Below, one piece after another: positions 30,835 through 39,726 of a stretch of 64,000 nt of DNA. The position numbers were made by a program, and so were the translations under genes. The DNA comes from DATKMK01 sp035541895. Its GTDB lineage: Bacteria > Desulfobacterota > Binatia > HRBIN30 > JACQVA1. Location: NCBI GenBank assembly GCA_035541895.1, contig DATKMK010000122.1, positions 62,001-126,000 of the forward strand, written 5' to 3'. The notes under the pieces are model-generated. The model was not told the origin of the DNA. It searched no databases and worked only from the letters and a program-made list of their open reading frames with translations. Every line of letters begins with the position of its first letter. Positions within the stretch are counted from its first letter, which is position 1.

Positions 30835-32760
30835 ATGCACGACACCGTCACCGCGAACCATTTGTGGCTGATCCCCGCGTTGCCGTTGCTCGGGGTGGTG
30901 ATCAACGCGACGCTGGGGCAGCGGCTCGGGCGCGGTCTGGTAGCGATAGTCGCGCCGGGCGTGGTCGGGATCGCGTTTGCCGTCAGCTTGTTCACGTTCG
31001 CCTCGCTCTTGAGTCTGCCGTCCGGAACCGCGCTGACCGACACGGCTTTCCCGTGGATTCACGCCGGCGCGCTGCAGCTCGACGTCGGGTTCCGCGTCGA
31101 CCCCCTGTCGGCGGTGATGATTCTCGTCGTCACCGGTGTTGGATTCCTCATCCACGTCTACTCGATCGGCTACATGTCGCACGAACCCGACGTGGCGCGC
31201 TACTTCACCTACTTGAATCTCTTCACCTTCGCGATGCTGGTGTTGGTCTTGGCCGACAGCTTGCCGTTGCTCTTCGTCGGTTGGGAAGGCGTCGGCTTGT
31301 GCTCGTATCTCCTCATCGGCTTTTGGTACGACAAGGAGGAGAACGCCAACGCGGGCAAGAAGGCGTTCATCGTCAATCGCGTCGGCGACGCCGGATTTCT
31401 GCTCGGCACGTTCTTGCTGTTCTGGAATCTCGGAGCGGGAACGCACACGTTTGCGTTCACCGAGTTGCAGGCGCACGTGAAAGACATTCCGCTCGGCGTC
31501 GTCACCGCCGCGGCGCTGCTACTGTTCGTCGGTGCGACCGGCAAATCGGCGCAGTTGCCCCTGTACGTGTGGCTGCCCGACGCGATGGCCGGCCCGACGC
31601 CGGTCAGTGCGTTGATCCATGCGGCGACGATGGTGACCGCCGGCGTCTACATGATCGCGCGTCTGAACTTCCTCTACGTGCTGACCCCGACGGCGCTCAC
31701 CGTGGTGGCGTGGATCGGTGCGCTCACCGCGCTGTTCGCTGCCACGATCGGTCTGGCGCAAAACGATATCAAGAAGGTGTTGGCGTACTCGACGATCAGC
31801 CAGCTCGGCTACATGTTCCTCGGTGTCGGGGTCGGCGCCTTCAGCGCCGGCGTCTTCCATCTCATGACCCACGCGTTCTTCAAGGCGTTGCTGTTCCTCG
31901 GCGCCGGCAGCGTGATTCACGGCATGAGCGGTGAACAGGACATGCAAAAGATGGGCGGCCTGCGGAAGCGCATGCCGATCACGTTTGGCACGTTCTTCAT
32001 CGCCAACTTGGCGATCGCAGGCATTCCCGGATTCGCCGGCTTCTTCAGCAAGGACGAAATCCTGCTGCGCGCGTTCACCAGCGAGAACGGCAGCCCGGCG
32101 TTGTGGGTGCTCGGCGCGATCGGTGCGGGATTGACGGCGTTCTACATGTACCGGCTGTTGTTCCTCACCTTCTACGGCGAGTGTCGCGCCGACGCGGAGG
32201 TGGCGCATCACATTCACGAATCACCCGGCGCGATGACGGGTCCGCTGGTTATCCTTGCCGTGTTGTCGATCGTCGGCGGCTGGATCGGCCTGCCGTCGCA
32301 TTGGTTGTGGGGTAACCGCTTCGAACAGTTCCTGGCTCCGGTGTTCGGACATCAGGACGCCGAGCATGTCAGTGCCGCGCTCGAATATGGATTGATGGCG
32401 ACCTCAGTCGGGATCGCGGTGGTGGGAATCGCGGTCGCGTACTTCTGCTACATCGTGCAGCCGGGCATGCCGATGCTGATCGCGTGGCGCGCGAAGGGAC
32501 TCTACGACTTGTTGTTCAACAAGTACTACGTCGACGAGTTGTACGATGCCATCGTCGTGCAGCCGATTCGCCGGCTTTCGGACAAATTGTGGAGGAGCGT
32601 CGATGCCGGTGTGATCGACGGCGCGGTGAACGGGGCGGCCGAAGCCGTGTCCATGGCCGGCGGCGTATGGCGCCGTTGGCAAACCGGCAACGTGCAGCAC
32701 TACGCGTTGTCGTTCTTCGTCGGCGCGGTGGTGCTCATCGGCTATCTCGCGTGGCGCTGA
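30835..32760 (+). CDS. nuoL: NADH-quinone oxidoreductase subunit L
   Basis: NuoL is the distal antiporter-like proton-pumping subunit. The 641 residues contain the proton-translocation core with GWEGVGLCSYLLIGFWY, LPDAMAGPTPVSALIHAATM and the C-terminal lateral helix region. The length and motifs are normal. It is separated from nuoM by a single base. Confidence 0.97.
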   Translation: MHDTVTANHLWLIPALPLLGVVINATLGQRLGRGLVAIVAPGVVGIAFAVSLFTFASLLSLPSGTALTDTAFPWIHAGALQLDVGFRVDPLSAVMILVVTGVGFLIHVYSIGYMSHEPDVARYFTYLNLFTFAMLVLVLADSLPLLFVGWEGVGLCSYLLIGFWYDKEENANAGKKAFIVNRVGDAGFLLGTFLLFWNLGAGTHTFAFTELQAHVKDIPLGVVTAAALLLFVGATGKSAQLPLYVWLPDAMAGPTPVSALIHAATMVTAGVYMIARLNFLYVLTPTALTVVAWIGALTALFAATIGLAQNDIKKVLAYSTISQLGYMFLGVGVGAFSAGVFHLMTHAFFKALLFLGAGSVIHGMSGEQDMQKMGGLRKRMPITFGTFFIANLAIAGIPGFAGFFSKDEILLRAFTSENGSPALWVLGAIGAGLTAFYMYRLLFLTFYGECRADAEVAHHIHESPGAMTGPLVILAVLSIVGGWIGLPSHWLWGNRFEQFLAPVFGHQDAEHVSAALEYGLMATSVGIAVVGIAVAYFCYIVQPGMPMLIAWRAKGLYDLLFNKYYVDELYDAIVVQPIRRLSDKLWRSVDAGVIDGAVNGAAEAVSMAGGVWRRWQTGNVQHYALSFFVGAVVLIGYLAWR

Positions 32761-32761
32761 C

Positions 32762-34294
32762 ATGTTGAGTCTCATCGTCTTCACGCCGCTGCTGGGCGGC
32801 CTCATCGTGTTGCTGATGCCGAGCGAGAACGCCGCCGGCATTCGTCGCGCCGCGTTGCTGTTCTCGCTGATCCCCCTCGCGCTCGCGCTCATGCTATTCG
32901 CCGCCTTCAATCCGGCCGACGGCGGCATGCAGTTCATTGAGTCGGCGCCATGGATCCCGCAGTTCAACGTGCGCTACCAGACCGGTGTCGACGGCATGAG
33001 TCTGTTACTGGTGCTGCTGACGACTTTCCTGACTCCGCTGGTGATTCTGGCGGCGTGGAGCGACGTGCACAAGCGTCTCAAGGAATACATGTTCTTCATG
33101 TTGGCGCTGGAGACCGGGATGCTCGGCGCCTTCGTCGCGCTCGATCTCTTCCTCTTCTACGTCTTCTGGGAAGTGATGCTGATCCCGATGTACTTCCTGA
33201 TCGGCGTGTGGGGCGGGTCGCGACGCATCTACGCAGCGCTCAAGTTCGTCCTGTTCACGATGGTCGGCAGTCTCCTGATGCTCGTCGCGATTTTGTACCT
33301 GGCCTCGCTGCACGCGCAGCAGACCGGGCAACTCAGCTTCGACATCATGCGGCTCTACGATCTCGAGATTCCGATCGCAACGCAGCGCTGGCTGTTCGCC
33401 GCGTTCGCCCTCGCCTTTGCGATCAAGGTGCCGATGTTCCCGCTGCACACCTGGTTGCCCGACGCGCACGTCGAAGCGCCGACCGGCGGTTCGGTGATTC
33501 TGGCGGGCATCCTGCTCAAGCTCGGCACGTACGGGTTCTTGCGGCTCGCGGTGCCGTTGTTCCCGGCCGCCGCGGCGGCCTTCGCGCCGTACATCGTTGC
33601 GCTCGCGGTGATCGGCATCGTCTACGGCGCGCTGGTTGCGATGGTGCAACCCGATCTGAAGAAGCTGGTGGCCTACTCGTCGGTGAGTCACTTGGGCTTC
33701 GTGATGTTGGGACTGTTCGCGTTCAACGCGCAGGGTGTGATGGGCGCGATCTATCAGATGCTCAACCATGGGTTGTCGACGGGCGCGTTGTTCCTGCTCG
33801 TTGGCGTCATCTACGAGCGCCGGCATACGCGACTGATCGCCGAGTTCGGCGGCTTGTGGAAACAGCTCCCGGTGTACGCGGCGTGCTTTCTGCTGGTTAT
33901 GTTGTCGTCAGTCGGTCTGCCCGGGCTCAACGGCTTCGTCGGAGAATTCCTGATCCTGCTGGGGGCGTTCAAGGCGGAGCCGGTGTGGGCGGCGATCGCG
34001 ACCAGCGGCGTGATCCTCGGCGCCGTGTACATGCTGTGGATGTTTCAGCGCGTCATGTTCGGCCCGCTGAGCAACCCGGCGAACGAAACGCTGCTCGACC
34101 TGTCTCGTCTCGAACGCGCCGTGCTTGCGCCCATCCTGATCATGATCGTCGTGATGGGCGTGTATCCGCAGCCGTTTCTCAGCCGCATGGAGCCGGCGGT
34201 CACCGCGTATCTGGCTCGTCTCGAAAAGAAGATGGCGATGAGTGAGGGGGAGCGATACGCTTCGTCGCAACCGCAGCCGGAGGTTCGTCGATGA
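32762..34294 (+). CDS. nuoM: NADH-quinone oxidoreductase subunit M
   Basis: NuoM is an antiporter-like proton-pumping subunit. It has 510 residues with the conserved Glu helix (YVFWEVMLIPMYFLIG), HTWLPDAHVEAPTGGSVILA and the discontinuous helix region. The stop overlaps the nuoN start as ATGA. Confidence 0.97.
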   Translation: MLSLIVFTPLLGGLIVLLMPSENAAGIRRAALLFSLIPLALALMLFAAFNPADGGMQFIESAPWIPQFNVRYQTGVDGMSLLLVLLTTFLTPLVILAAWSDVHKRLKEYMFFMLALETGMLGAFVALDLFLFYVFWEVMLIPMYFLIGVWGGSRRIYAALKFVLFTMVGSLLMLVAILYLASLHAQQTGQLSFDIMRLYDLEIPIATQRWLFAAFALAFAIKVPMFPLHTWLPDAHVEAPTGGSVILAGILLKLGTYGFLRLAVPLFPAAAAAFAPYIVALAVIGIVYGALVAMVQPDLKKLVAYSSVSHLGFVMLGLFAFNAQGVMGAIYQMLNHGLSTGALFLLVGVIYERRHTRLIAEFGGLWKQLPVYAACFLLVMLSSVGLPGLNGFVGEFLILLGAFKAEPVWAAIATSGVILGAVYMLWMFQRVMFGPLSNPANETLLDLSRLERAVLAPILIMIVVMGVYPQPFLSRMEPAVTAYLARLEKKMAMSEGERYASSQPQPEVRR

Positions 34295-35748
34295 CGACCA
34301 TCGGCGCGACCCCGGTCGCCTGGCTCGCGCTGCTCCCGGTGCTTCTGCTGACCGCGACGGCCTTGTTGGTCATGGTGACGGATCTGTTTACCGAGGGACC
34401 CGACCGTGACGGTCTCGGTTGGCTGGGAATCGCCGGCTTGGTGGTGACCGTGGTGGCGTCGATCTCCTTGTGGAACCAACACGAAACCGGGTTCAACGGC
34501 ACCATCGTCGTCGACCGCTACGCGTTGTTCTTCAACGTGCTGTTCTGTTTGGCTGCCGGTCTGACGTTGCTGATGTCGATGAACTATCTCGAACTGACCG
34601 ACATTCGCGTCGGGGACTACTATTCGCTGGTGGTGTTCGCGACCGTCGGGATGTCGTTGATGGCTGCGGCCACCGATCTCATCGTGATTTTTCTCGGGCT
34701 CGAAGTGATGTCGATGGCGGTCTACGTGCTGGCCGGAATTTGGCGTCGCCAATTGCGGTCGACCGAGGCGGCGCTGAAATATTTTCTTCTCGGCGCGTTC
34801 GCCACCGGCTTCCTGCTCTTCGGCATTGCGCTGCTGTACGGCGCGACCGGGTCGACGCAATTGGCCGCGATCAGCAGCAAGATCGTTGCGAGCAGCGGCG
34901 ACCAGCGCGTGCTGCTCACGGCCGGCATGGGATTGCTGCTAGTCGGCTTTGCTTTCAAGGTTGCGGCGGTGCCGTTTCACGTCTGGGCGCCGGACGTTTA
35001 CGAGGGCGCACCGACGTCGATCACGGCTTTCATGGCGGTTGGTGTGAAGGCCGCGGCGTTCGCGGCGTTCGCGCGGGTCTTCTTGCACTACTTCACGAAG
35101 CTGAGCGGCGACTGGACCGCGGCACTGTGGTGGCTCGCCGTGCTGACGATGACCGTCGGCAACGTCGTCGCCGTGCGCCAGCACAACATCAAGCGGATGC
35201 TCGCCTACTCGAGCATCGCGCACGCGGGATATCTGTTGGTCGGCATGATCGCGGCGGGGGAGAACGGTGGGAGCGCGGTGCTGTTCTACTTGCTCGGCTA
35301 CGCGCTGATGAATCTCGGTGCGTTCGCGGTGGTCATCGCGGTCGGTAAGCGCGGGGAAGCCAACGAACAACTCGACGACTACGCCGGCGTCGGCTTCCGC
35401 CAGCCGTTTCTCGGCTTCGCGATGTCGGTGTTCATGCTGTCGCTCGCGGGTCTGCCGCCGTTGGTTGGGTTCGCCGGCAAGTACTTCATTTTCGCCGCGG
35501 CGGTGAAGGCGGGCTATGTCGGGTTGGCTGTCATCGGCGTGCTCAACAGCGTGGTGTCGATGTATTACTACATCGGCGTGCTGGTGAAGATGTACATGGT
35601 GGAAGGGGGGGCTGACGTGCCGAGTCCGTCGACGCGGCCGCTGGTGTTCGCCACCATGCTGTTCGCGGTGATTGGAACGATCCTGCTCGGGATGTTCCCG
35701 TCGGGCACGTACGAGGCGGCGCGCCAAGCGTTCTTGTCGCTCGGTTGA
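34291..35748 (+). CDS. nuoN: NADH-quinone oxidoreductase subunit N
   Basis: NuoN is the antiporter-like subunit nearest the NuoJ/K junction and the last gene of the operon. It has 485 residues with FHVWAPDVYEGAPTSITAFM and RMLAYSSIAHAGYLLVG. There is no room for further subunits downstream: a convergent gene ends 6 nt away, and no clear terminator lies between them. Confidence 0.97.
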   Translation: MTTIGATPVAWLALLPVLLLTATALLVMVTDLFTEGPDRDGLGWLGIAGLVVTVVASISLWNQHETGFNGTIVVDRYALFFNVLFCLAAGLTLLMSMNYLELTDIRVGDYYSLVVFATVGMSLMAAATDLIVIFLGLEVMSMAVYVLAGIWRRQLRSTEAALKYFLLGAFATGFLLFGIALLYGATGSTQLAAISSKIVASSGDQRVLLTAGMGLLLVGFAFKVAAVPFHVWAPDVYEGAPTSITAFMAVGVKAAAFAAFARVFLHYFTKLSGDWTAALWWLAVLTMTVGNVVAVRQHNIKRMLAYSSIAHAGYLLVGMIAAGENGGSAVLFYLLGYALMNLGAFAVVIAVGKRGEANEQLDDYAGVGFRQPFLGFAMSVFMLSLAGLPPLVGFAGKYFIFAAAVKAGYVGLAVIGVLNSVVSMYYYIGVLVKMYMVEGGADVPSPSTRPLVFATMLFAVIGTILLGMFPSGTYEAARQAFLSLG

Positions 35749-35754
35749 GTCGGA

Positions 35755-36456
35755 TCAGCCGCTCATGCGGTGGCGGAACGCGCGCCCGCGGCGGCTGGTG
35801 CCGTGCAGCTCGCGGAACAGCAAGCCGCGCATCACCATCACGAAGTAAATCAGCAATGCCACGACCGCTCTCTGTGCCCACTCCAAGAGCCCTTCGAACG
35901 GGAGGCCGTTGACGAACCCGACGACGATGGCGGCGATCACGTTGGCGGGAAACCATTCGATCCAATTCTCGGTCACGAACGCGTAGCTCTCCTGCAGCAA
36001 CCCCAGCGACGTCGCGTGGCTCAGATAGATCAGCTCCGGGACGGCGTTGCAGAAGACGAACACGGCGAGATACGCGCACAGTACGATCACGTGCCCCTGC
36101 GGCACCGTCAACAGCACCGGGACGGCCAAACTCGAGAAGATCCAGAAAATGAACGCGACGCCCACCACGTCCCAGAGATAGGCGCCGAAGCTGCGCTTGA
36201 AGTCGTCGAGCGAGACGCGCGACGTCCGCACCAGCATCTCGACGAGATAGAGAAATGACCCGATGCACGCCGCCGCTACGAGGCTGTACAGAAAGCCGCC
36301 GACAAGGCCGAGTGCGCCGGCGAAGATCGCGGCGCCGGTCAGCACCATCGAGTAGACGAACACCGTTCCGAGCACCGGCCAATTCTTGAGCGTCAGCTCC
36401 GCCGCGCGAGTAAACGACTTGCGGTAGAGTGCCCACGTAACAGTCAACCATTCCAC
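35755..36456 (-). CDS. Polytopic inner-membrane protein of unknown function
   Basis: This is a 233-residue protein that I do not recognise. It has about five or six hydrophobic segments, at roughly 28-50, 52-72, 97-120, 122-140, 165-185 and 190-210, and a basic C-terminal tail (RRGRAFRHRMSG). There are no catalytic motifs. It ends 6 nt from the convergent nuoN and begins 147 nt from the divergent haem-propeller gene. Confidence 0.75.
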   Translation of the reverse strand: MEWLTVTWALYRKSFTRAAELTLKNWPVLGTVFVYSMVLTGAAIFAGALGLVGGFLYSLVAAACIGSFLYLVEMLVRTSRVSLDDFKRSFGAYLWDVVGVAFIFWIFSSLAVPVLLTVPQGHVIVLCAYLAVFVFCNAVPELIYLSHATSLGLLQESYAFVTENWIEWFPANVIAAIVVGFVNGLPFEGLLEWAQRAVVALLIYFVMVMRGLLFRELHGTSRRGRAFRHRMSG

Positions 36457-36603
36457 GCTGCGGCTCGCCTTCGAACGCGCAACTCTATCGGGCGACGCCG
36501 GGTCGGGTCAAATCTCTACTTGCAAAACCGTCGGCCCCCGCGCTATCGGGTTCCGCCAACACGTTGCGTTAGATCGGTTCGCGAGCGATTGAACGGAGGG
36601 TCG

Positions 36604-39600
36604 ATGTTCACGCGACTTCGAGGACTCATCGGAAGACTGGTGCTGGTCGTCTGTGGTTGGGGGTTGCTGGTTGGATCGTCGGCTCGCGCAGGCTCGTTCG
36701 TCGAGTTCGAGACCGGGCAGGTGCGACCCTTGGCGTTGTCCCCCGACGGCACGCGGCTGTTCGCCGTGAATACGCCCGATAACCGACTGGAGGTGTTTAC
36801 AGTCGGGATGGCATCGCTGACTCATGTCGCGTCGGTCACCGTGGGCATGGAGCCGTGCGCCGTGGCGGCCCGCAACAACAGCGAGGTATGGGTCGTCAAT
36901 CATCTCTCCGACAGCATCAGCGTGGTGGACGTGAGCACATCGCCGCCGCACGTCACCCGCACGTTGTTGGTCGGCGACGAGCCGCGCGACATCGTATTCG
37001 GCGGCTCGGGCGGCGATCGCGCGTTCGTCACCACCGCGCATCGCGGCCAGAACAGTTCCGTCAATCCGCCGGACTTGATCACGCCGGGCATCGGCCGTGC
37101 CGATGTCTGGGTGTTCGACGCGACCGACCTGGGAACATCGCTCGGTGGGACGCCGTTGACGGTCGTCACACTCTTCGGCGATACGCCGAGGGCGTTGGCG
37201 GTTAGCCCCGACGGCAACACCGTTTACGCCGCAATTTTTCAGTCGGGCAACCGCACTACGACCATCGGCGACCCTGGGGTTCCAAACGGCGGTCAAAGCA
37301 ACGGCGGGTTGCCAGCACCCAACACGAACTATCTGAACCAGCCACAACCGGAAGTCGGGCTGGTTGTGAAGTTCAACGGCACGCATTGGGTCGATGAACT
37401 GAGCCGCAGTTGGGACAGCCAAGTTCCGTTCTCACTCCCCGATCGGGATGTCTTTCTGATCGATGCCACCGCCAACCCCCCGGCGGCGATCGCGGGGCCG
37501 ACGGGCTACTACACCGGCGTCGGGACGGTTCTGTTCAACATGGTGGTGAACCCGGGCAACGGCAAAGTCTACGTCGCCAACAGCGATGCACAGAACGACA
37601 AGCGCTTCGAAGGTCCTGGCACCTACGCGGGCCACAGCGTGCGCGGGCATCTGCACGAGAGCCGCATCACGGTGCTGTCGGGCGGCGTTGCCTCCGCTCG
37701 GCATCTCAACAAGCACATCAACTACGGCAGTTGTTGCGCGACCAACCCGAACGCCGAGAACGCCGCCAGCCTCGCGTTTCCGCAGGGAATGGCGGTGACT
37801 GCGGACGGCGCGACGCTCTACGTGGCGGCGCTGGGGTCGAGCAAGGTCGGCGTGTTCGACACGACGGAAATCGAGGCGGACACGTTCACTCCCGGCGCTG
37901 ACCAGATCCCCGTGAGCGGCGGCGGGCCGACCGGGCTCGTTCTGGATGAAGCGCGCGCTCAGCTTTACGTGCTGACGCGCTTCGACAACGCAATCTCGGT
38001 TGTCAACACGAACTCGCAGTCCGAAGTCGACCATGTTCCGTTATACAATCCCGAGCCGGCGAGCATCGTCAACGGCCGCCGGTTCCTGTACGACGCGTCC
38101 TACACTTCGAGCCACGGCGATTCCGCGTGCGCGAGCTGCCATATCTTCGGTGATTTCGACAGTCTGGCGTGGGACCTCGGCAATCCCGATGGTCAGACCA
38201 TCACCAATCCCGGTCCGTTTCGCATCAACCTCGTCCCACCGGGAACGTTTCGCGATTTCGCGCCCATGAAGGGCCCGATGACGACGCAGAGCCTGCGCGG
38301 CATGGCCAACCACGGGCCGATGCACTGGCGCGGCGATCGCACCGGCGGCAATGATGTGGGTGGCAGCACCTTCGATTCAGCCGCCGCGTTCAAGAAATTC
38401 AACGTCGCATTCGGTGATCTGCTCGGCCGCAGCGGTCCCTTGACCACGGCTGAAATGCAGGCCTTCACGGACTTCATTCTCCAGGTCACGTATCCGCCCA
38501 ATCCGATTCGGGCGCTCGACAATTCGCTGACGAGCGATCAGCAGGCGGGGCGCAACTTCTATTTTGGGCAAGTCTCCGACACGGTATTCAACTGCAACGG
38601 GTGTCACGTCTTGGATCCGGCCGCCGGTCACTTCGGATCGGATGGCCAGTCAACATTCGAAAGCGAAACCCAGTTCTTCAAAGTTGCCCACCTGCGCAAC
38701 GCCTATCAGAAGATCGGCATGTTTGCCGCCGGCGGCCCGCAGGTGCGCGGCTTCGGATTCTTGCACGATGGCAGTGTCGCTTCAGTGTTCGACTTTCTCC
38801 ATGCCATGGTGTTCACGTTTCCCTCCGACACAACGCGCCGCCAAGTCGAGCAGTTCGTGCTGGCGTATGACAGCAATCTCGCGCCCATCGTCGGCCAGCA
38901 AATTACGCTCTCCAGTGCAAACGCAGCCACCGTCGGAACTCGGATCGACTTGTTGATCGCACGCGCCGCCGCCGCCGAGTGCGATGTCGTGGTCAAAGGA
39001 ACCGTCGCCGGAACGGCCCGCGGCTGGTACCGCACCAGCGGCGGCTACTTCCGCAGCGATCGCTTGTTTGAGCCGCTGTTGACGGATGCCGGTTTGCGGG
39101 CGATTGCCGGCAACTCGGGGCAGGAACTAACCTACACCTGCGTCCCGCCGGGCTCGGGGATTCGCGTCGGTGTCGATCGTGACGAGGACAATTTCTTCGA
39201 TCAAGACGAAGCCGACGCTGGTACGAATCCGGCGAATGGTGCGAATTTTCCGGCCGCCTGCGGCAACAGTGTGCGCGACGTCGGTGAGCAGTGCGACGAC
39301 GGAAACGTGCTCGGGGGCGATGGGTGCTCGGCGACGTGCAAGGTCGAATCGGGCCGCACGTTGCAAGGGACGGCGAAGGGCGGATCGATCGATGTGGTGG
39401 TCGACGGCGTCGCCATTCACGTCGTGACGTCGGCAGGACAAAACGCCGCTCAGGTCGTGGCTAACATCGTCGCGGCGATGAATGGAAACGCCGAACTGTC
39501 GGCAATGCGTACGCGCGCTACCGCAGTTGGCAACGGCGTGCTCGTCGGCGGATCTTTGCTGTCGTGGGTGGTCAACGATTCGGGCATCTCCCCACCGTCT

Positions 39601-39726
39601 GGGGTGCCGGCCTTGCCGCCGTGGGGTGCCCCAACGTTGGGGCTGCTGTTGCTTGCGGGCGGCGCACTGGTTGTCGCGCGCCGCCCGCAAGGTGCGCAGG
39701 AACCAGCCGACCCGGCTCACCCATAG
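36604..39726 (+). CDS. Exported beta-propeller/dihaem cytochrome c protein with C-terminal membrane anchor
   Basis: This is a 1040-residue multidomain protein. The ATG at 36604 has an adjacent GGAGGG site and gives a signal peptide (to about ARAGS, residue 30). YVTN-type propeller repeats (VRPLALSPDGTRLFAVNT, PRALAVSPDGNTVYAA) fill about 35-500. Two c-type haem sites follow: CASCH at 509-513 and CNGCH at 664-668. A Cys-rich repeat near residue 900 (CGNSVRDVGEQCDDGN) resembles DUF4215. The end has PPWGAPTLGLLLLAGGALVV plus basic residues, like a CTERM sorting or anchor tail. A redox role at the cell surface is inferred; the substrate is unknown. Its 3' end overlaps the amidase 3' end by 10 nt. 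Confidence 0.85.
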   Translation: MFTRLRGLIGRLVLVVCGWGLLVGSSARAGSFVEFETGQVRPLALSPDGTRLFAVNTPDNRLEVFTVGMASLTHVASVTVGMEPCAVAARNNSEVWVVNHLSDSISVVDVSTSPPHVTRTLLVGDEPRDIVFGGSGGDRAFVTTAHRGQNSSVNPPDLITPGIGRADVWVFDATDLGTSLGGTPLTVVTLFGDTPRALAVSPDGNTVYAAIFQSGNRTTTIGDPGVPNGGQSNGGLPAPNTNYLNQPQPEVGLVVKFNGTHWVDELSRSWDSQVPFSLPDRDVFLIDATANPPAAIAGPTGYYTGVGTVLFNMVVNPGNGKVYVANSDAQNDKRFEGPGTYAGHSVRGHLHESRITVLSGGVASARHLNKHINYGSCCATNPNAENAASLAFPQGMAVTADGATLYVAALGSSKVGVFDTTEIEADTFTPGADQIPVSGGGPTGLVLDEARAQLYVLTRFDNAISVVNTNSQSEVDHVPLYNPEPASIVNGRRFLYDASYTSSHGDSACASCHIFGDFDSLAWDLGNPDGQTITNPGPFRINLVPPGTFRDFAPMKGPMTTQSLRGMANHGPMHWRGDRTGGNDVGGSTFDSAAAFKKFNVAFGDLLGRSGPLTTAEMQAFTDFILQVTYPPNPIRALDNSLTSDQQAGRNFYFGQVSDTVFNCNGCHVLDPAAGHFGSDGQSTFESETQFFKVAHLRNAYQKIGMFAAGGPQVRGFGFLHDGSVASVFDFLHAMVFTFPSDTTRRQVEQFVLAYDSNLAPIVGQQITLSSANAATVGTRIDLLIARAAAAECDVVVKGTVAGTARGWYRTSGGYFRSDRLFEPLLTDAGLRAIAGNSGQELTYTCVPPGSGIRVGVDRDEDNFFDQDEADAGTNPANGANFPAACGNSVRDVGEQCDDGNVLGGDGCSATCKVESGRTLQGTAKGGSIDVVVDGVAIHVVTSAGQNAAQVVANIVAAMNGNAELSAMRTRATAVGNGVLVGGSLLSWVVNDSGISPPSGVPALPPWGAPTLGLLLLAGGALVVARRPQGAQEPADPAHP

